Part shown: in pieces, positions 18,202 through 27,371 of the stretch | Numbering within the stretch: position 1 is the first letter of the stretch | Layout: the number at the start of each line of letters is the position of its first letter | Source of the DNA: an uncultured Parvularculaceae bacterium | GTDB taxonomy: Bacteria; Pseudomonadota; Alphaproteobacteria; Caulobacterales; Parvularculaceae | Length of the DNA: 64,000 nt | Direction of reading: 5' to 3' | Assembly (NCBI GenBank): GCA_947259375.1 | Contig: CAMYLZ010000008.1 | Span: 62,001 to 126,000 of the forward strand | Notes under the pieces: generated by a model | What the model was told of the DNA's origin: nothing | Database searches by the model: none | The model's input: only the letters and a program-made list of their open reading frames with translations | Position numbers and translations under genes: made by a program

Positions 18202-19560
18202 ATGGCGCGCAATTCTGAAACTTATGTCTGCCAGTCCTGCGGCGCGGTCTATGGAAAATGGGCGGGGCGTTGTGATGCTTGCGGGGAATGGAACACCGTT
18301 GAGCTCGAAGCCTCAGAGGCGGGACCGCCCGGTTCGCTCAGCGCTGCGCCGTCAAAATCCAAAGGCAAAAAGCTTCAATTCACCTCACTCGCGGGCGCGA
18401 CGGAGGACGTTCCCCGCCTCTTGACGGGCAATGCCGAATTTGACCGGGCCTGCGGCGGCGGCTTGGTGCCGGCGTCGGCGCTTTTGATTGGCGGCGATCC
18501 CGGCGTCGGCAAATCGACGCTGCTATTGCAAATTGCATCGGGTCTGGCGAAGAGCGGCTCTGCGGTCGCATATATTTCCGGCGAGGAAGCCGTTGCTCAG
18601 ATTCGCCTGCGCGCGCGGCGCCTCGGCGTCGAAAAAACGCCCGTGCATTTGGCTTCTGCGACCAGCCTGCGCGATATACTGGCGACCCTGAAAACGGAAC
18701 GCCCCGACGTCGTCATTATCGATTCCATTCAAACCCTGTGGTCGGACACCCTGCCCGCCGCGCCCGGGACGGTGACCCAAGTGCGCGCCTGCGCGCAGGA
18801 GCTCGTCCGCTATGCCAAATCATCCGGCGCCGCGCTTCTATTGGTCGGCCATGTCACCAAGGACGGCCAAATCGCCGGCCCGCGCGTCGTCGAACATATG
18901 GTCGATGCGGTGATGTATTTCGAAAGCGAGCAGGGCCGGGATTTTCGCATCCTGCGCGCCGTCAAAAATCGATTCGGCGCCGCCCATGAAATCGGCGTAT
19001 TCGAAATGTCCGGCGGCGGCCTGAAAGAGGTCGCCAATCCATCGCAGCTTTTCCTGACTGACGGCGATCGCGATGTATCCGGCGCCGCGGTCTTCGCCGG
19101 CATCGAAGGAACGCGCCCTGTTCTGGTAGAGATCCAGGCCCTTGTTTCGCCCTCGTCCCTTGCAGCGCCGCGCCGCGCCGTCGTCGGCTGGGACAGCGCA
19201 AGACTTTCGATGCTGCTTGCCGTTCTCGACGCCCGCGCCGGGCTCGATTTCGGACGGCACGACGTTTTTTTGAATGTGGCTGGCGGCTTGCGCATCGCCG
19301 AGCCTGCGGCTGACCTTGCCGCCGCCGCCGCGCTATGTTCCTCCCTATTCGATTCTCCCTTGCCCCATGATCGGGTAGTTTTCGGCGAAGTCGCGCTTTC
19401 AGGCGCCGTCCGGGCTGTGAACCAGACAGAAGCGCGTCTTAAGGAAGCCAAAAAGCTTGGCTTTGCCGGCGCCCTGGCGCCGGCGGGCGCAGTACGCGAC
19501 GCCCTTAAGGTGACCGAAGCCTCCACCCTCGCCGACCTTGTCGCCTGGGCGCGTCGTTGA
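18202..19560 (+). CDS. radA: DNA repair/recombination protein RadA
   Basis: RadA is a RecA-like ATPase that drives branch migration during recombination and repair. The 452-residue product has the N-terminal C4 zinc finger (Cys10, Cys13, Cys24, Cys27 in CQSCGAVYGKWAGRCDACGEW split over that stretch), a Walker A GGDPGVGKST at 97-106, VVIIDSIQT as Walker B, the RadA-specific KNRFG motif, and a C-terminal Lon-like domain (DVFLNVAGGLRIAEPAADLA). The ATG at 18202 was chosen because the zinc finger begins within ten residues, as in the family; an in-frame start 11 codons upstream is possible. Confidence 0.95.
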   Translation: MARNSETYVCQSCGAVYGKWAGRCDACGEWNTVELEASEAGPPGSLSAAPSKSKGKKLQFTSLAGATEDVPRLLTGNAEFDRACGGGLVPASALLIGGDPGVGKSTLLLQIASGLAKSGSAVAYISGEEAVAQIRLRARRLGVEKTPVHLASATSLRDILATLKTERPDVVIIDSIQTLWSDTLPAAPGTVTQVRACAQELVRYAKSSGAALLLVGHVTKDGQIAGPRVVEHMVDAVMYFESEQGRDFRILRAVKNRFGAAHEIGVFEMSGGGLKEVANPSQLFLTDGDRDVSGAAVFAGIEGTRPVLVEIQALVSPSSLAAPRRAVVGWDSARLSMLLAVLDARAGLDFGRHDVFLNVAGGLRIAEPAADLAAAAALCSSLFDSPLPHDRVVFGEVALSGAVRAVNQTEARLKEAKKLGFAGALAPAGAVRDALKVTEASTLADLVAWARR

Positions 19561-19689
19561 TCGCTCAAAGCTGTTGAGAAATCCCGCCATCAACGTTAGG
19601 AATGATGTGGGGGAGATGGAGACTCGAAGCGGCATTGCAGGTCGCTCCGGATGGCTGTAAGCGGGCGCTCAGTTTAGGCAGGCTTGGTA

Positions 19690-20406
19690 ATGTTTGATCT
19701 CCTGTTTTTTGTGGTTGTCGGCCTTTCAACCGCATTTGCCGTCCTGCGCGGCGGACTTCGCGAAATTTCCACATTGCTCGCATTGGCGATAGCGGGCGGC
19801 GTGACCCTCTTGCTGATCGAACCGGCGCTTGCCCTAACGGGCCAGGCGGGCAGCTTCTTCGCCGCCGCATTCATAACCGGTTTGATGATCGCCGTTTTCT
19901 TCCTGATCGCCCATATCGGCTTGCACCTCGTGCTCAAGCGCTTTTCCCTGAACGGGCGGGCCGCCCTTGCCGACCGCATTGGCGGCGGCGCCTTTGGCTT
20001 GTTCCGCGGGCTGGTTCTCGTCGGCCTTGGGTATCTGGGGTATACATACTACCTCGATGAAGCCAAGCAGCCCGAAGAGGTCAAAACGGCGATGACACGG
20101 CCCGTGGCCGCCGGAATGGCTCACTGGTTTGAGAGTTTCACCCCGGAAACTGCTGACCTCGACGCCCCGACAGCGCCGGACGCGCCAGACGAAGGTGCAG
20201 ACGCCGCGATCAGCGGATATCAGCGCAGCGACCGAAACGGCCTCAATGAGATCGTGACTACCGTCACCACAACGGATCCGACTATTTCCGCCACGTCGCC
20301 GGATGCGTTAACTGCAACCAACGACCCGAATGACGGTGACGACGAAGAAGAAAACGATATTCTTGATCCGATAGCGGATATACTGGAAGAGGAGTCGCCT
20401 CAGTGA
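19690..20406 (+). CDS. cvpA: CvpA family membrane protein
   Basis: A 238-residue protein whose first 125 residues match CvpA: four membrane spans with the conserved RGGLREISTLLAL segment and DRIGGGAFGLFRGLVLVGLGYL. The remaining residues are an acidic, Thr/Asp/Pro-rich soluble tail. CvpA is linked to colicin V production in E. coli and to envelope-stress resistance elsewhere; its biochemical role is unsettled. The gene overlaps purF by 4 bp (GTGA), the classical cvpA-purF pair. The ATG at 19690 was preferred over a TTG two codons upstream. Confidence 0.9.
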   Translation: MFDLLFFVVVGLSTAFAVLRGGLREISTLLALAIAGGVTLLLIEPALALTGQAGSFFAAAFITGLMIAVFFLIAHIGLHLVLKRFSLNGRAALADRIGGGAFGLFRGLVLVGLGYLGYTYYLDEAKQPEEVKTAMTRPVAAGMAHWFESFTPETADLDAPTAPDAPDEGADAAISGYQRSDRNGLNEIVTTVTTTDPTISATSPDALTATNDPNDGDDEEENDILDPIADILEEESPQ

Positions 20407-21974
20407 CCTTGTTGTTTGAGGGAGAGGACGCCGCAACCGATACGATTAACCAACGCGCCGCCAGGTTCCTCAAATCACAAGGCGCCCGCTGGCGTGCAAG
20501 TAAGGCAGAGCTTGAAGCGCTGGTTGGTCCGCCAAAGCTTATTGAAGAGTGCGGCGTATTTGGCGTCATCGGCACCAAGGACGCGGCGGCGCTTACCGCC
20601 CTTGGACTTCACGCCCTGCAACATCGCGGACAGGAAGCCGCCGGCGTCGCCAGTTTCGACGGCAAACATTTTCACAATGAACGGCATTTGGGGCTTGTGT
20701 CGGACAATTTCTCCGACGCGGCGACCCTTGGAGCGCTGGCTGGCGACGCGGCCATCGGCCATACCCGCTATTCGACGCAAGGCGACACGGTATTGCGTAA
20801 CGTACAGCCGCTCTACGCCGATCTCGACCAGGCCGGCATCGCCATCGCCCATAATGGAAACCTGACCAATTCGAAAACGCTCCGCGCCGATCTTGTACGA
20901 CGCGGCTGCATCTTTCAATCGACATCCGACTCTGAAATTTTCCTTCAGCTTACCGCCCGTTCCCAATATTTATCAGTCACCGACAAGCTCATCGAAGCTT
21001 TGAAGCAGGTTGAAGGCGCTTATGCCTTGGCGGTGCTCACCTCTGAGGGATTGATCGGCGCACGTGATCCGGTGGGCATCCGCCCGCTGGTTCTTGGCGA
21101 TCTTCAGGGCGCGCCGATCCTTGCTTCGGAAACATGCGCCCTTGATATTATCGGTGCTACGTTCGTTCGCGACATCGAGCCGGGCGAAGTCGTTATTTGC
21201 CGCAGCGACGGCGCTATCGAAAGCCGCCAGGTCTTTCCGAAGCAAAAACAGGCTCGCCCCTGTATTTTTGAACTGATCTATTTTGCTAGACCCGATTCAA
21301 ACGTAGACGGACAAAGCGTATACGGCCTGCGGAAGCGTCTCGGCGAACGTCTCGCCGAGGAGGCGCCTTGTAACGCCGATATTGTCTCGCCAATCCCAGA
21401 CTCAGGCGTCCCTGCTGCAATCGGCTATGCACAGGCGACCGGCCTTCCCTATGAAATGGCGCTGATCCGAAGCCATCATATTGGCCGAACCTTTATTGAG
21501 CCGGAGCAAAAAATCCGCGAAGCTGGCGTCAAACGCAAACACTCGCCAAACCGCGGCCTGATCAAGGGAAAACGCGTCGTCCTGATTGACGATTCGATCG
21601 TACGCGGCACCACGTCGCGCAAGATTACCGAGATGCTTCGTCTCTCCGGCGCGAGCGAGGTGCATATGCGCATCGCCTGCCCGCCAATCGTCCATCCGGA
21701 TTTTTACGGCATCAACACCCCCTCTTATGAGGAACTGATCGCCGTTGATCACTCTATCGAAGAAATCCGCGCACTGATTGGCGTCGACAGCCTGTCCTTC
21801 CTGTCGCTTGACGGCCTTTACCAGGCATTCCACAAGGAAAAGCGCGACGAAGCGGCGCCGGCTTTTACCGACCACTGCTTTACCGGCGATTACCCCACCA
21901 AGCTGACCGACCGCGACGCCGAGGGCCGCAACGCCATGGTGACACAGCTTTCGTTCCTCGCCGAAACGAGCTGA
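20403..21974 (+). CDS. purF: Amidophosphoribosyltransferase
   Basis: PurF commits PRPP and glutamine to purine synthesis. The 523-residue product has a roughly 50-residue leader ending at IEECGVFG, where Cys becomes the N-terminal nucleophile after propeptide cleavage. The glutaminase part shows LQHRGQEAAG, GHTRYSTQG and AHNGNLTN. The PRTase part has the PRPP loop VVLIDDSIVRGTTS, and SPIPDSGVPAAIGYA precedes it. The GTG start overlaps the cvpA stop. The leader is longer than in enterobacteria, which is normal for alphaproteobacteria. Confidence 0.96.
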   Translation: MTLLFEGEDAATDTINQRAARFLKSQGARWRASKAELEALVGPPKLIEECGVFGVIGTKDAAALTALGLHALQHRGQEAAGVASFDGKHFHNERHLGLVSDNFSDAATLGALAGDAAIGHTRYSTQGDTVLRNVQPLYADLDQAGIAIAHNGNLTNSKTLRADLVRRGCIFQSTSDSEIFLQLTARSQYLSVTDKLIEALKQVEGAYALAVLTSEGLIGARDPVGIRPLVLGDLQGAPILASETCALDIIGATFVRDIEPGEVVICRSDGAIESRQVFPKQKQARPCIFELIYFARPDSNVDGQSVYGLRKRLGERLAEEAPCNADIVSPIPDSGVPAAIGYAQATGLPYEMALIRSHHIGRTFIEPEQKIREAGVKRKHSPNRGLIKGKRVVLIDDSIVRGTTSRKITEMLRLSGASEVHMRIACPPIVHPDFYGINTPSYEELIAVDHSIEEIRALIGVDSLSFLSLDGLYQAFHKEKRDEAAPAFTDHCFTGDYPTKLTDRDAEGRNAMVTQLSFLAETS

Positions 21975-22046
21975 CCTGACATTGACAGCACTGCCCTGTA
22001 GCGGTCGAATGCAACCCCGCTTTAAAATCGCAGGGAGGCTGCGGCT

Positions 22047-22316
22047 ATGGCGCGTGTCGAGTTCACCGACAATTTGCAAAAGCATTTAGCCTGCCCGCCG
22101 ATGACGGCGCCAGGCGGAACAGTTCGCGCAGTGCTGGACGCTATATTCGAAGAAAACACAACCTTGCGCTCTTATCTCCTCGACGACCAGGGACGGCTGC
22201 GCAAACACGTCAACATCTTCATCAATGGTGAAATGATCCGGGACTGCTCGAACCTGAGCGATCCGGTTGCGGATAACGACCGCGTTTTCGTCTTTCAGGC
22301 TTTATCGGGAGGATAA
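22047..22316 (+). CDS. MoaD/ThiS-like ubiquitin-fold protein
   Basis: An 89-residue beta-grasp protein ending in Gly-Gly (FQALSGG), as in sulfur carriers MoaD and ThiS. The fold pattern is visible: strand VEFTDNL, helix TVRAVLDAIFEE, strands HVNIFINGEMI, and DNDRVFVFQALSGG. These proteins are activated at the C-terminal Gly by an E1-like enzyme and carry sulfur as thiocarboxylate, or in some cases modify proteins. No moaE, thiG, moeB or other E1 partner is nearby. Instead it lies 3 bases before an Asp-box propeller gene, with which it is probably co-translated. Its acceptor is unknown. Confidence 0.82.
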   Translation: MARVEFTDNLQKHLACPPMTAPGGTVRAVLDAIFEENTTLRSYLLDDQGRLRKHVNIFINGEMIRDCSNLSDPVADNDRVFVFQALSGG

Positions 22317-22319
22317 TCC

Positions 22320-23402
22320 ATGAGTGATGTTTTCTACGTTGCAAGCCGCAAAGGGCTCTTCACCTATCGCCGCGATGGCGCGGACTGGGTCTCAGGCGCA
22401 CCGGCGTTTTTGGGCGAGCCGGTCAGCGCAGTCCTGAAGGACAAACGCGACGGCGCGCTCTACGCCGCGCTCAATCTCGGCCATTTTGGCGTAAAGCTGC
22501 ACCGCTCCGATGATGATGGCGCCAGTTGGAAAGAGCTTCCGGCGCCCGCCTTCGCCAAATCTGCGGATGGCGACGAAAACGCGCCATCGGTCGAACTGGT
22601 CTGGACGCTTGCGGCTGGCGGCGCTGACGAGCGAGACGCCATTTGGGCCGGAACCATTCCAGGCGCCCTCTTTCGCAGCGATGACCGAGGCGAAAGCTGG
22701 AAACTGATCGATTCGCTTTGGAACCAGCCTGAACGGCAGGGCTGGTTCGGCGGCGGCTACGACAATCCCGGCATCCATTCTGTCCTTGTAGATCCAAGGG
22801 ACAGCGCCAAGCTGACGCTCGGCGTTTCATGCGGCGGCATCTGGAAAAGCGATGACCGTGGCGTTTCATGGCGGCTTGCCGGCCGAGGACTGCGGGCGGC
22901 GTTCCTGCCGCCTGAACAGACAAACGATCTGAACACTCAAGATCCGCATCGCCTGGCCTTATGCAAAAGCGCCCCCGACACGATCTGGTGCCAGCACCAT
23001 AATGGCGTCTTTCTGTCACGCGATGGCGCAGACACATTCGAGGAAATCCGGGACATACCGCCAGCCGTATTCGGCTTTGCTGTCGCCGCGCATCCGAATG
23101 ATCCTGACACGGCATGGCTTGTGCCCGGCGTCAAGGATGAATGCCGCGTGCCGGTCGATGGAAAACTCATCGTCAACAAGACCATTGATAGCGGCAAAAC
23201 ATTTTTCGCAATGTGTGACGGCCTGCCGCAAACGCCATCATATGACCTTGTCTACCGCCACGCACTGGACGTCGATGAAACGGGCGCCAGGCTCGCCATG
23301 GGATCGACCACCGGCAATCTGTGGGCAAGCGACGATGGCGGGCAAAAATGGCGGGCGCTAAGCAGGCATCTGCCGCCTGTCTCGCAGGTTGCATTCGGCT
23401 AG
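22320..23402 (+). CDS. Asp-box (BNR/sialidase-type) beta-propeller protein
   Basis: A 360-residue protein with six Asp-box motifs of the S/T-x-D-x-G-x-x-W/F type: SDDDGASW, SDDRGESW, SDDRGVSW, SRDGADTF, TIDSGKTF and SDDGGQKW. This points to a six-bladed propeller as in sialidases and sortilin-like VPS10 domains. No signal peptide is present, so it should be cytoplasmic, unlike true exosialidases. I see no FRIP motif and no clear Arg triad, so glycosidase activity is not supported. It directly follows the MoaD/ThiS-like gene, a pairing that suggests joint function. Function unknown. Confidence 0.8.
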   Translation: MSDVFYVASRKGLFTYRRDGADWVSGAPAFLGEPVSAVLKDKRDGALYAALNLGHFGVKLHRSDDDGASWKELPAPAFAKSADGDENAPSVELVWTLAAGGADERDAIWAGTIPGALFRSDDRGESWKLIDSLWNQPERQGWFGGGYDNPGIHSVLVDPRDSAKLTLGVSCGGIWKSDDRGVSWRLAGRGLRAAFLPPEQTNDLNTQDPHRLALCKSAPDTIWCQHHNGVFLSRDGADTFEEIRDIPPAVFGFAVAAHPNDPDTAWLVPGVKDECRVPVDGKLIVNKTIDSGKTFFAMCDGLPQTPSYDLVYRHALDVDETGARLAMGSTTGNLWASDDGGQKWRALSRHLPPVSQVAFG

Positions 23403-23407
23403 TCCGT

Positions 23408-23860
23408 TCACCCGCGATCATTCTTGCTTGTGTCCATAATGATCAGGGAAGTTATCGACTGAACTTTCGGCGTGTTGCCGAGAATTTCCGTATGGAAATG
23501 TTTATAGGCGGCAAGGTCGGCAGCCTCGACCCTTAGGAGATATTCGATCGAGCCCGTCACATTGTAACACTCGCGCACCTGCGGCGCAGTGCTCATGGCC
23601 CGCTCGAAGTCGGCCTGAGCCTTTTTTGTATGTTCGGACAAGCCAACCGTCACATAAGCAATGAAGCCGACGCCCATGGCTTCCCGGTTTAGAATCGCGC
23701 GGTAGCCGACAATTACTCCGGTGCGTTCGAGCTCCTGAACGCGGCGCAAACAAGCGGAAGCCGACAAATTCACACGTTTGGCGAGGTCCGAATTGGAAAT
23801 GCGGCCGTCACGCTCGAGAACGCGCAAGATTCGTGTGTCTGTTTCGTCAATTTCCATCAT
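23408..23860 (-). CDS. Lrp/AsnC family transcriptional regulator
   Basis: A 150-residue Lrp-type regulator: IDETDTRILRVLERDGRISNSDLAKRVNLSASACLRRVQELE is the DNA-binding helix-turn-helix, followed by a RAM/AsnC ligand domain (GFIAYVTVGL, VRECYNVTGSIEYLLRVEA). Such proteins respond to amino acids. The gene is divergent from a LysE/RhtB-type exporter 73 bases away, the usual Lrp-exporter arrangement, so it probably controls amino-acid efflux. Two tandem ATGs form the start; the leader between a TTGTGA/TAATAT-like promoter and the ATG looks very short. Confidence 0.92.
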   Translation of the reverse strand: MMEIDETDTRILRVLERDGRISNSDLAKRVNLSASACLRRVQELERTGVIVGYRAILNREAMGVGFIAYVTVGLSEHTKKAQADFERAMSTAPQVRECYNVTGSIEYLLRVEAADLAAYKHFHTEILGNTPKVQSITSLIIMDTSKNDRG

Positions 23861-23933
23861 TGATTGTCATATTAGGCTATTTATCAAAATTTTCACAATG
23901 AAATTGCGCCGAGCTCCGCATATCTTTGTGCGC

Positions 23934-24554
23934 ATGACACAAGAACTTGTCTTCGCCCTCGCGGCATTCGCATTTGTCTCATCCATCACGCCCGGACCGA
24001 ATAATCTGATGCTGATGGCGTCAGGCGCCAATTTCGGGCTGACGCGCTCAATCCCGCATATGCTTGGGATCGGCGTCGGCTTTACCTTCATGATTATCGT
24101 CGTCGGGCTGGGGATCGTCGGCCTATTTAACGCCTTCCCGCCAAGTTACGCCGTGCTGAAGATCCTCAGCGCCGTCTATCTCGGCTATCTGGCGTGGAAA
24201 ATTGCAACAGCCGCGGCGCCCGGGTCGGATTCCGAGATCTCGGCCACAGGCAAACCATTTACTTTTATACAGGCCGCCGCGTTTCAATGGGTCAATCCGA
24301 AAGCCTGGGCGATGGCCCTGACCGCTGTCAGCGCCTATACGGTGCAGGCCCAGCCATTGATCAGCCTAATGATGGTCGCTTTAGTATTCGGCGCCGTCAA
24401 TTTGCCGTCAGTAAGCTTGTGGACCGTGCTCGGCACGCAGCTCCGGCGCATCCTCACAAACAGGACGCGCCTTCGCATGTTCAACTGGATCTGCGCGGCA
24501 TTGCTGATCGCGACGCTTTGGCCAATTCTTACGACTGGCGTTAAAGGTCTTTAA
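23934..24554 (+). CDS. LysE/RhtB family amino-acid exporter
   Basis: A 206-residue protein with six hydrophobic spans. The family signature SITPGPNNLMLMASGANFG sits in the first span region, and FQWVNPKAWAMALTAV is the conserved NPK motif after the fourth span. LysE/RhtB proteins export amino acids such as homoserine, threonine or lysine. Start choice: the ATG at 23934 gives the normal N-terminus; an in-frame ATG at 23898 would add 12 basic residues, and neither has a clear ribosome binding site. The 3' end overlaps the convergent valS by 14 bp. Confidence 0.9.
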   Translation: MTQELVFALAAFAFVSSITPGPNNLMLMASGANFGLTRSIPHMLGIGVGFTFMIIVVGLGIVGLFNAFPPSYAVLKILSAVYLGYLAWKIATAAAPGSDSEISATGKPFTFIQAAAFQWVNPKAWAMALTAVSAYTVQAQPLISLMMVALVFGAVNLPSVSLWTVLGTQLRRILTNRTRLRMFNWICAALLIATLWPILTTGVKGL

Positions 24555-27294
24555 GCCGCGTTAGCGCCGCGCCAAGCTTTTCAAGTTGCGCTTCATATTC
24601 TGCGCGTCGGCTATGTTGTTCTTCAACAACCTCCTTCGGCGCGCGTTCTATAAATTTCTTGTTTGCCAGCTTCTTGTCGATCCCGGAAATTTCCTTTTCC
24701 GCTTTTGCCTTTTCCTTTTCGAGGCGGGCTTTCTCCGCCGCGATGTCGATGAACTCCGCGACCGACAATGCCGCGACGCCGGCGCCATGCACAATTTGCA
24801 CCGCCCCTTTTGGCGCCGCCGCCACAGAAATCTCCGAGAGCCGCGCGAGGCGCTTTAGGACATCCCCCTGCTCGGCCAGCCGTTTTTGGTCATCGGCGTT
24901 ACCGCCCAAAAAGGCGAACGGGATCTTCGCCGCGACCGGCACGTTCATTTCCTGACGCACGGACCGCACAGCGGTCACAAGGTCGATCACCCAATTGATT
25001 TCCGCGTCAGCTTCGGCATTCGCCATAGCCGCATCATAGACCGGCCATGTCGAGGTTATCAGCGCATCCCGTTGCGCAAATGCTCCCCAGATCTCCTCGG
25101 TGACGAATGGCATGAACGGATGCAATAGCGCCAATATCCGGTCAAGCGCCCAGGCCGCCGTTGCGCGCGTTTCCGCCTTAGCCGCATCGTCGCCGTTCTG
25201 AAAGGTCGGCTTTGAAAGCTCAAGATACCAATCGCAAAAGACATTCCAGGTGAACCTGTAGATAGCGCCAGCCGCATCATTAAAGCGAAACGCCTCGATC
25301 TCGCGCGTGACGCTTGCCGCGCATTCATTCGCCTCGTGAACAATCCATTGATTGATGGTCGACGTCACGCCTTTCGGGTCAAACGCCGCGTCCGGTTTGC
25401 ATTCATTCATCTCGCAAAAGCACGCCGCATTCCAGAGTTTGGTCGCAAAATTGCGGTAGCCTTCAACGCGATTTTCGGAAAGGCGGATATTTCGGCCTTG
25501 CGCGGCCTGCGCCGCAAGGGTGAAACGCAACGCGTCAGCACCATATTTGTCAATCAGCACAAGCGGGTCGATGACGTTGCCTTTCGACTTCGACATCTTC
25601 TGGCCCTTTTCATCAAGGACAAGGGCATGGATGTAAACATCCTTGAACGGAATTTCCTTCATGAAGTGAAGGCCCTGCATCATCATCCGCGCGACCCAGA
25701 AAAAGATGATGTCATGCGCCGTTACCAGCGTTGATGTTGGATAGAATTTTTCAAGTTCCGATGTTTTTTCCGGCCAACCCAATGTCGAAAACGGCCAAAG
25801 CGCGGAAGAAAACCACGTATCGAGAACATCTTCGTCGCGCACCAGCAAGGGCGCGCCGCCATGCTCGTGCCGGCGCATGTCATTGATATCTTCGAGCGTG
25901 TAACCTTCGCTCGTGTATTTCGCGATGGCCTGTTTCGTCGCTTCCTCTTCGGTTTCAGCAACGAACACATGCCCGTCAGGGCCATACCACGCCGGAATGC
26001 GGTGCCCCCACCAGAGCTGGCGCGAAACGCACCACGGCTCGATATTCCGCATCCACTGGTAATAGGTCTTGGTCCAGTTTTCAGGGATAAATTTGGTCTC
26101 ACCCTCCTCGACCGCCTTAATCGCCGGCTTGGCAAGCTCTTCTGCGTTCACATACCACTGGTCGGTCAGCATCGGTTCAATAACGACGCCGGAGCGATCG
26201 CCGAATGGCTGCATGATCTTTTTGTCTTCAATTTTGATCAGCAGCCCGCGTTCCTTGATGTCCCGCACCACCGCCTCACGGGCGTCGCGCCTGTCCATGC
26301 CGCGATATATTTCCGGCACATGTTCTTCATCCACCATGCGCGCTTTGGAATCGAACAACACATACATCGGAATATCGTTGCGGCGCGCCACCTGATAATC
26401 GTTGAAATCATGCGCGCCGGTGATCTTCACGGCGCCGGAGCCGAAATCCGGATCCGGATATTCATCGGTAATGATCGGTATATAACGGTCGGCCAGCGGC
26501 AACAGGCAACGCTTGCCGACGATGGGCGCATAACGCTTGTCGGAGGGATGCACCGCAACGGCGCCGTCGCCGAGCATCGTCTCCGGACGTGTCGTCGCGA
26601 TGGAAATGTAATCGCGCGTTTCCCATTCGGTCGGATTGCCGTCATCGTCATAGGCAATCGGGAATTCATAAGTCTCGCCGTTTTCGAGCGGATATTTGAA
26701 ATGCCAGAAATGGCCGTCGACTTCCGAATTTTCGACTTCGAGATCGGAAATCGCCGTTTCAAATTTCGGATCCCAGTTGACGAGACGCTTGTCGCGATAG
26801 ATCAGCCCTTCGCGATATAGCTGGACGAAAACCTTGGCGACCGCATCGGACAGCCCCTCATCCATGGTAAAGCGCTCCCGCGACCAGTCACAGGTTGCGC
26901 CGAGACGTTTCAACTGATTGAGAATCTGCCCGCCGGACTCGCCCTTCCATTTCCAGACCCGCTCCTCGAACGCCTCGCGCCCCATATCCCTGCGCGACGG
27001 CTCCTGGTTTTCCGCGAGCTGGCGCTCAACCACCATCTGCGTCGCAATACCCGCATGGTCCGTTCCCGGCTGCCAGAGCACCGATTTGCCGCGCATCCGC
27101 TCAAACCGCACGAGAACGTCCTGAAGCGTATTGTTGAGCGCATGGCCCATATGCAGGGAGCCGGTGACATTCGGCGGCGGAATGACGATGGAAAAGGCGT
27201 CCTCGCTTTCCGAGGGCTGGAAAGCGCCGGAACGCTCCCAAGCTTCGTAAATGCGTTTTTCAGCGGCGGTGAAATCGAAATTCTTGTCAAGCAT
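24541..27294 (-). CDS. valS: Valyl-tRNA synthetase
   Basis: A 917-residue class I synthetase. The HIGH-type motif is PPPNVTGSLHMGHA near residue 40, and the KMSKS motif lies in LDEKGQKMSKSKGNVIDPL. The CP1 editing domain (ATTRPETMLGDGAVAVHPSD, SGAVKITGAHDFNDYQVA) and the anticodon-binding domain with FRFNDAAGAIYRF are visible. The last 70 residues form the ValS-specific coiled coil (KARLEKEKAKAEKEISGIDKK, split). It is the last gene of the leftward pcm-tolC-popZ series, with a prolyl oligopeptidase gene inserted before it. Confidence 0.98.
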   Translation of the reverse strand: MLDKNFDFTAAEKRIYEAWERSGAFQPSESEDAFSIVIPPPNVTGSLHMGHALNNTLQDVLVRFERMRGKSVLWQPGTDHAGIATQMVVERQLAENQEPSRRDMGREAFEERVWKWKGESGGQILNQLKRLGATCDWSRERFTMDEGLSDAVAKVFVQLYREGLIYRDKRLVNWDPKFETAISDLEVENSEVDGHFWHFKYPLENGETYEFPIAYDDDGNPTEWETRDYISIATTRPETMLGDGAVAVHPSDKRYAPIVGKRCLLPLADRYIPIITDEYPDPDFGSGAVKITGAHDFNDYQVARRNDIPMYVLFDSKARMVDEEHVPEIYRGMDRRDAREAVVRDIKERGLLIKIEDKKIMQPFGDRSGVVIEPMLTDQWYVNAEELAKPAIKAVEEGETKFIPENWTKTYYQWMRNIEPWCVSRQLWWGHRIPAWYGPDGHVFVAETEEEATKQAIAKYTSEGYTLEDINDMRRHEHGGAPLLVRDEDVLDTWFSSALWPFSTLGWPEKTSELEKFYPTSTLVTAHDIIFFWVARMMMQGLHFMKEIPFKDVYIHALVLDEKGQKMSKSKGNVIDPLVLIDKYGADALRFTLAAQAAQGRNIRLSENRVEGYRNFATKLWNAACFCEMNECKPDAAFDPKGVTSTINQWIVHEANECAASVTREIEAFRFNDAAGAIYRFTWNVFCDWYLELSKPTFQNGDDAAKAETRATAAWALDRILALLHPFMPFVTEEIWGAFAQRDALITSTWPVYDAAMANAEADAEINWVIDLVTAVRSVRQEMNVPVAAKIPFAFLGGNADDQKRLAEQGDVLKRLARLSEISVAAAPKGAVQIVHGAGVAALSVAEFIDIAAEKARLEKEKAKAEKEISGIDKKLANKKFIERAPKEVVEEQHSRRAEYEAQLEKLGAALTRLKDL

Positions 27295-27371
27295 GGCGGT
27301 TCATACATGTTGCGAATGCGAAACTCCGGGTTTATCCGGCGCTGCGCAATTCCTCAACCTGTTTGAGCCGC

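Noticed and set aside
25861-26820. 319-residue plus-strand open frame
   Set aside because: Shadow of valS; no domain features.
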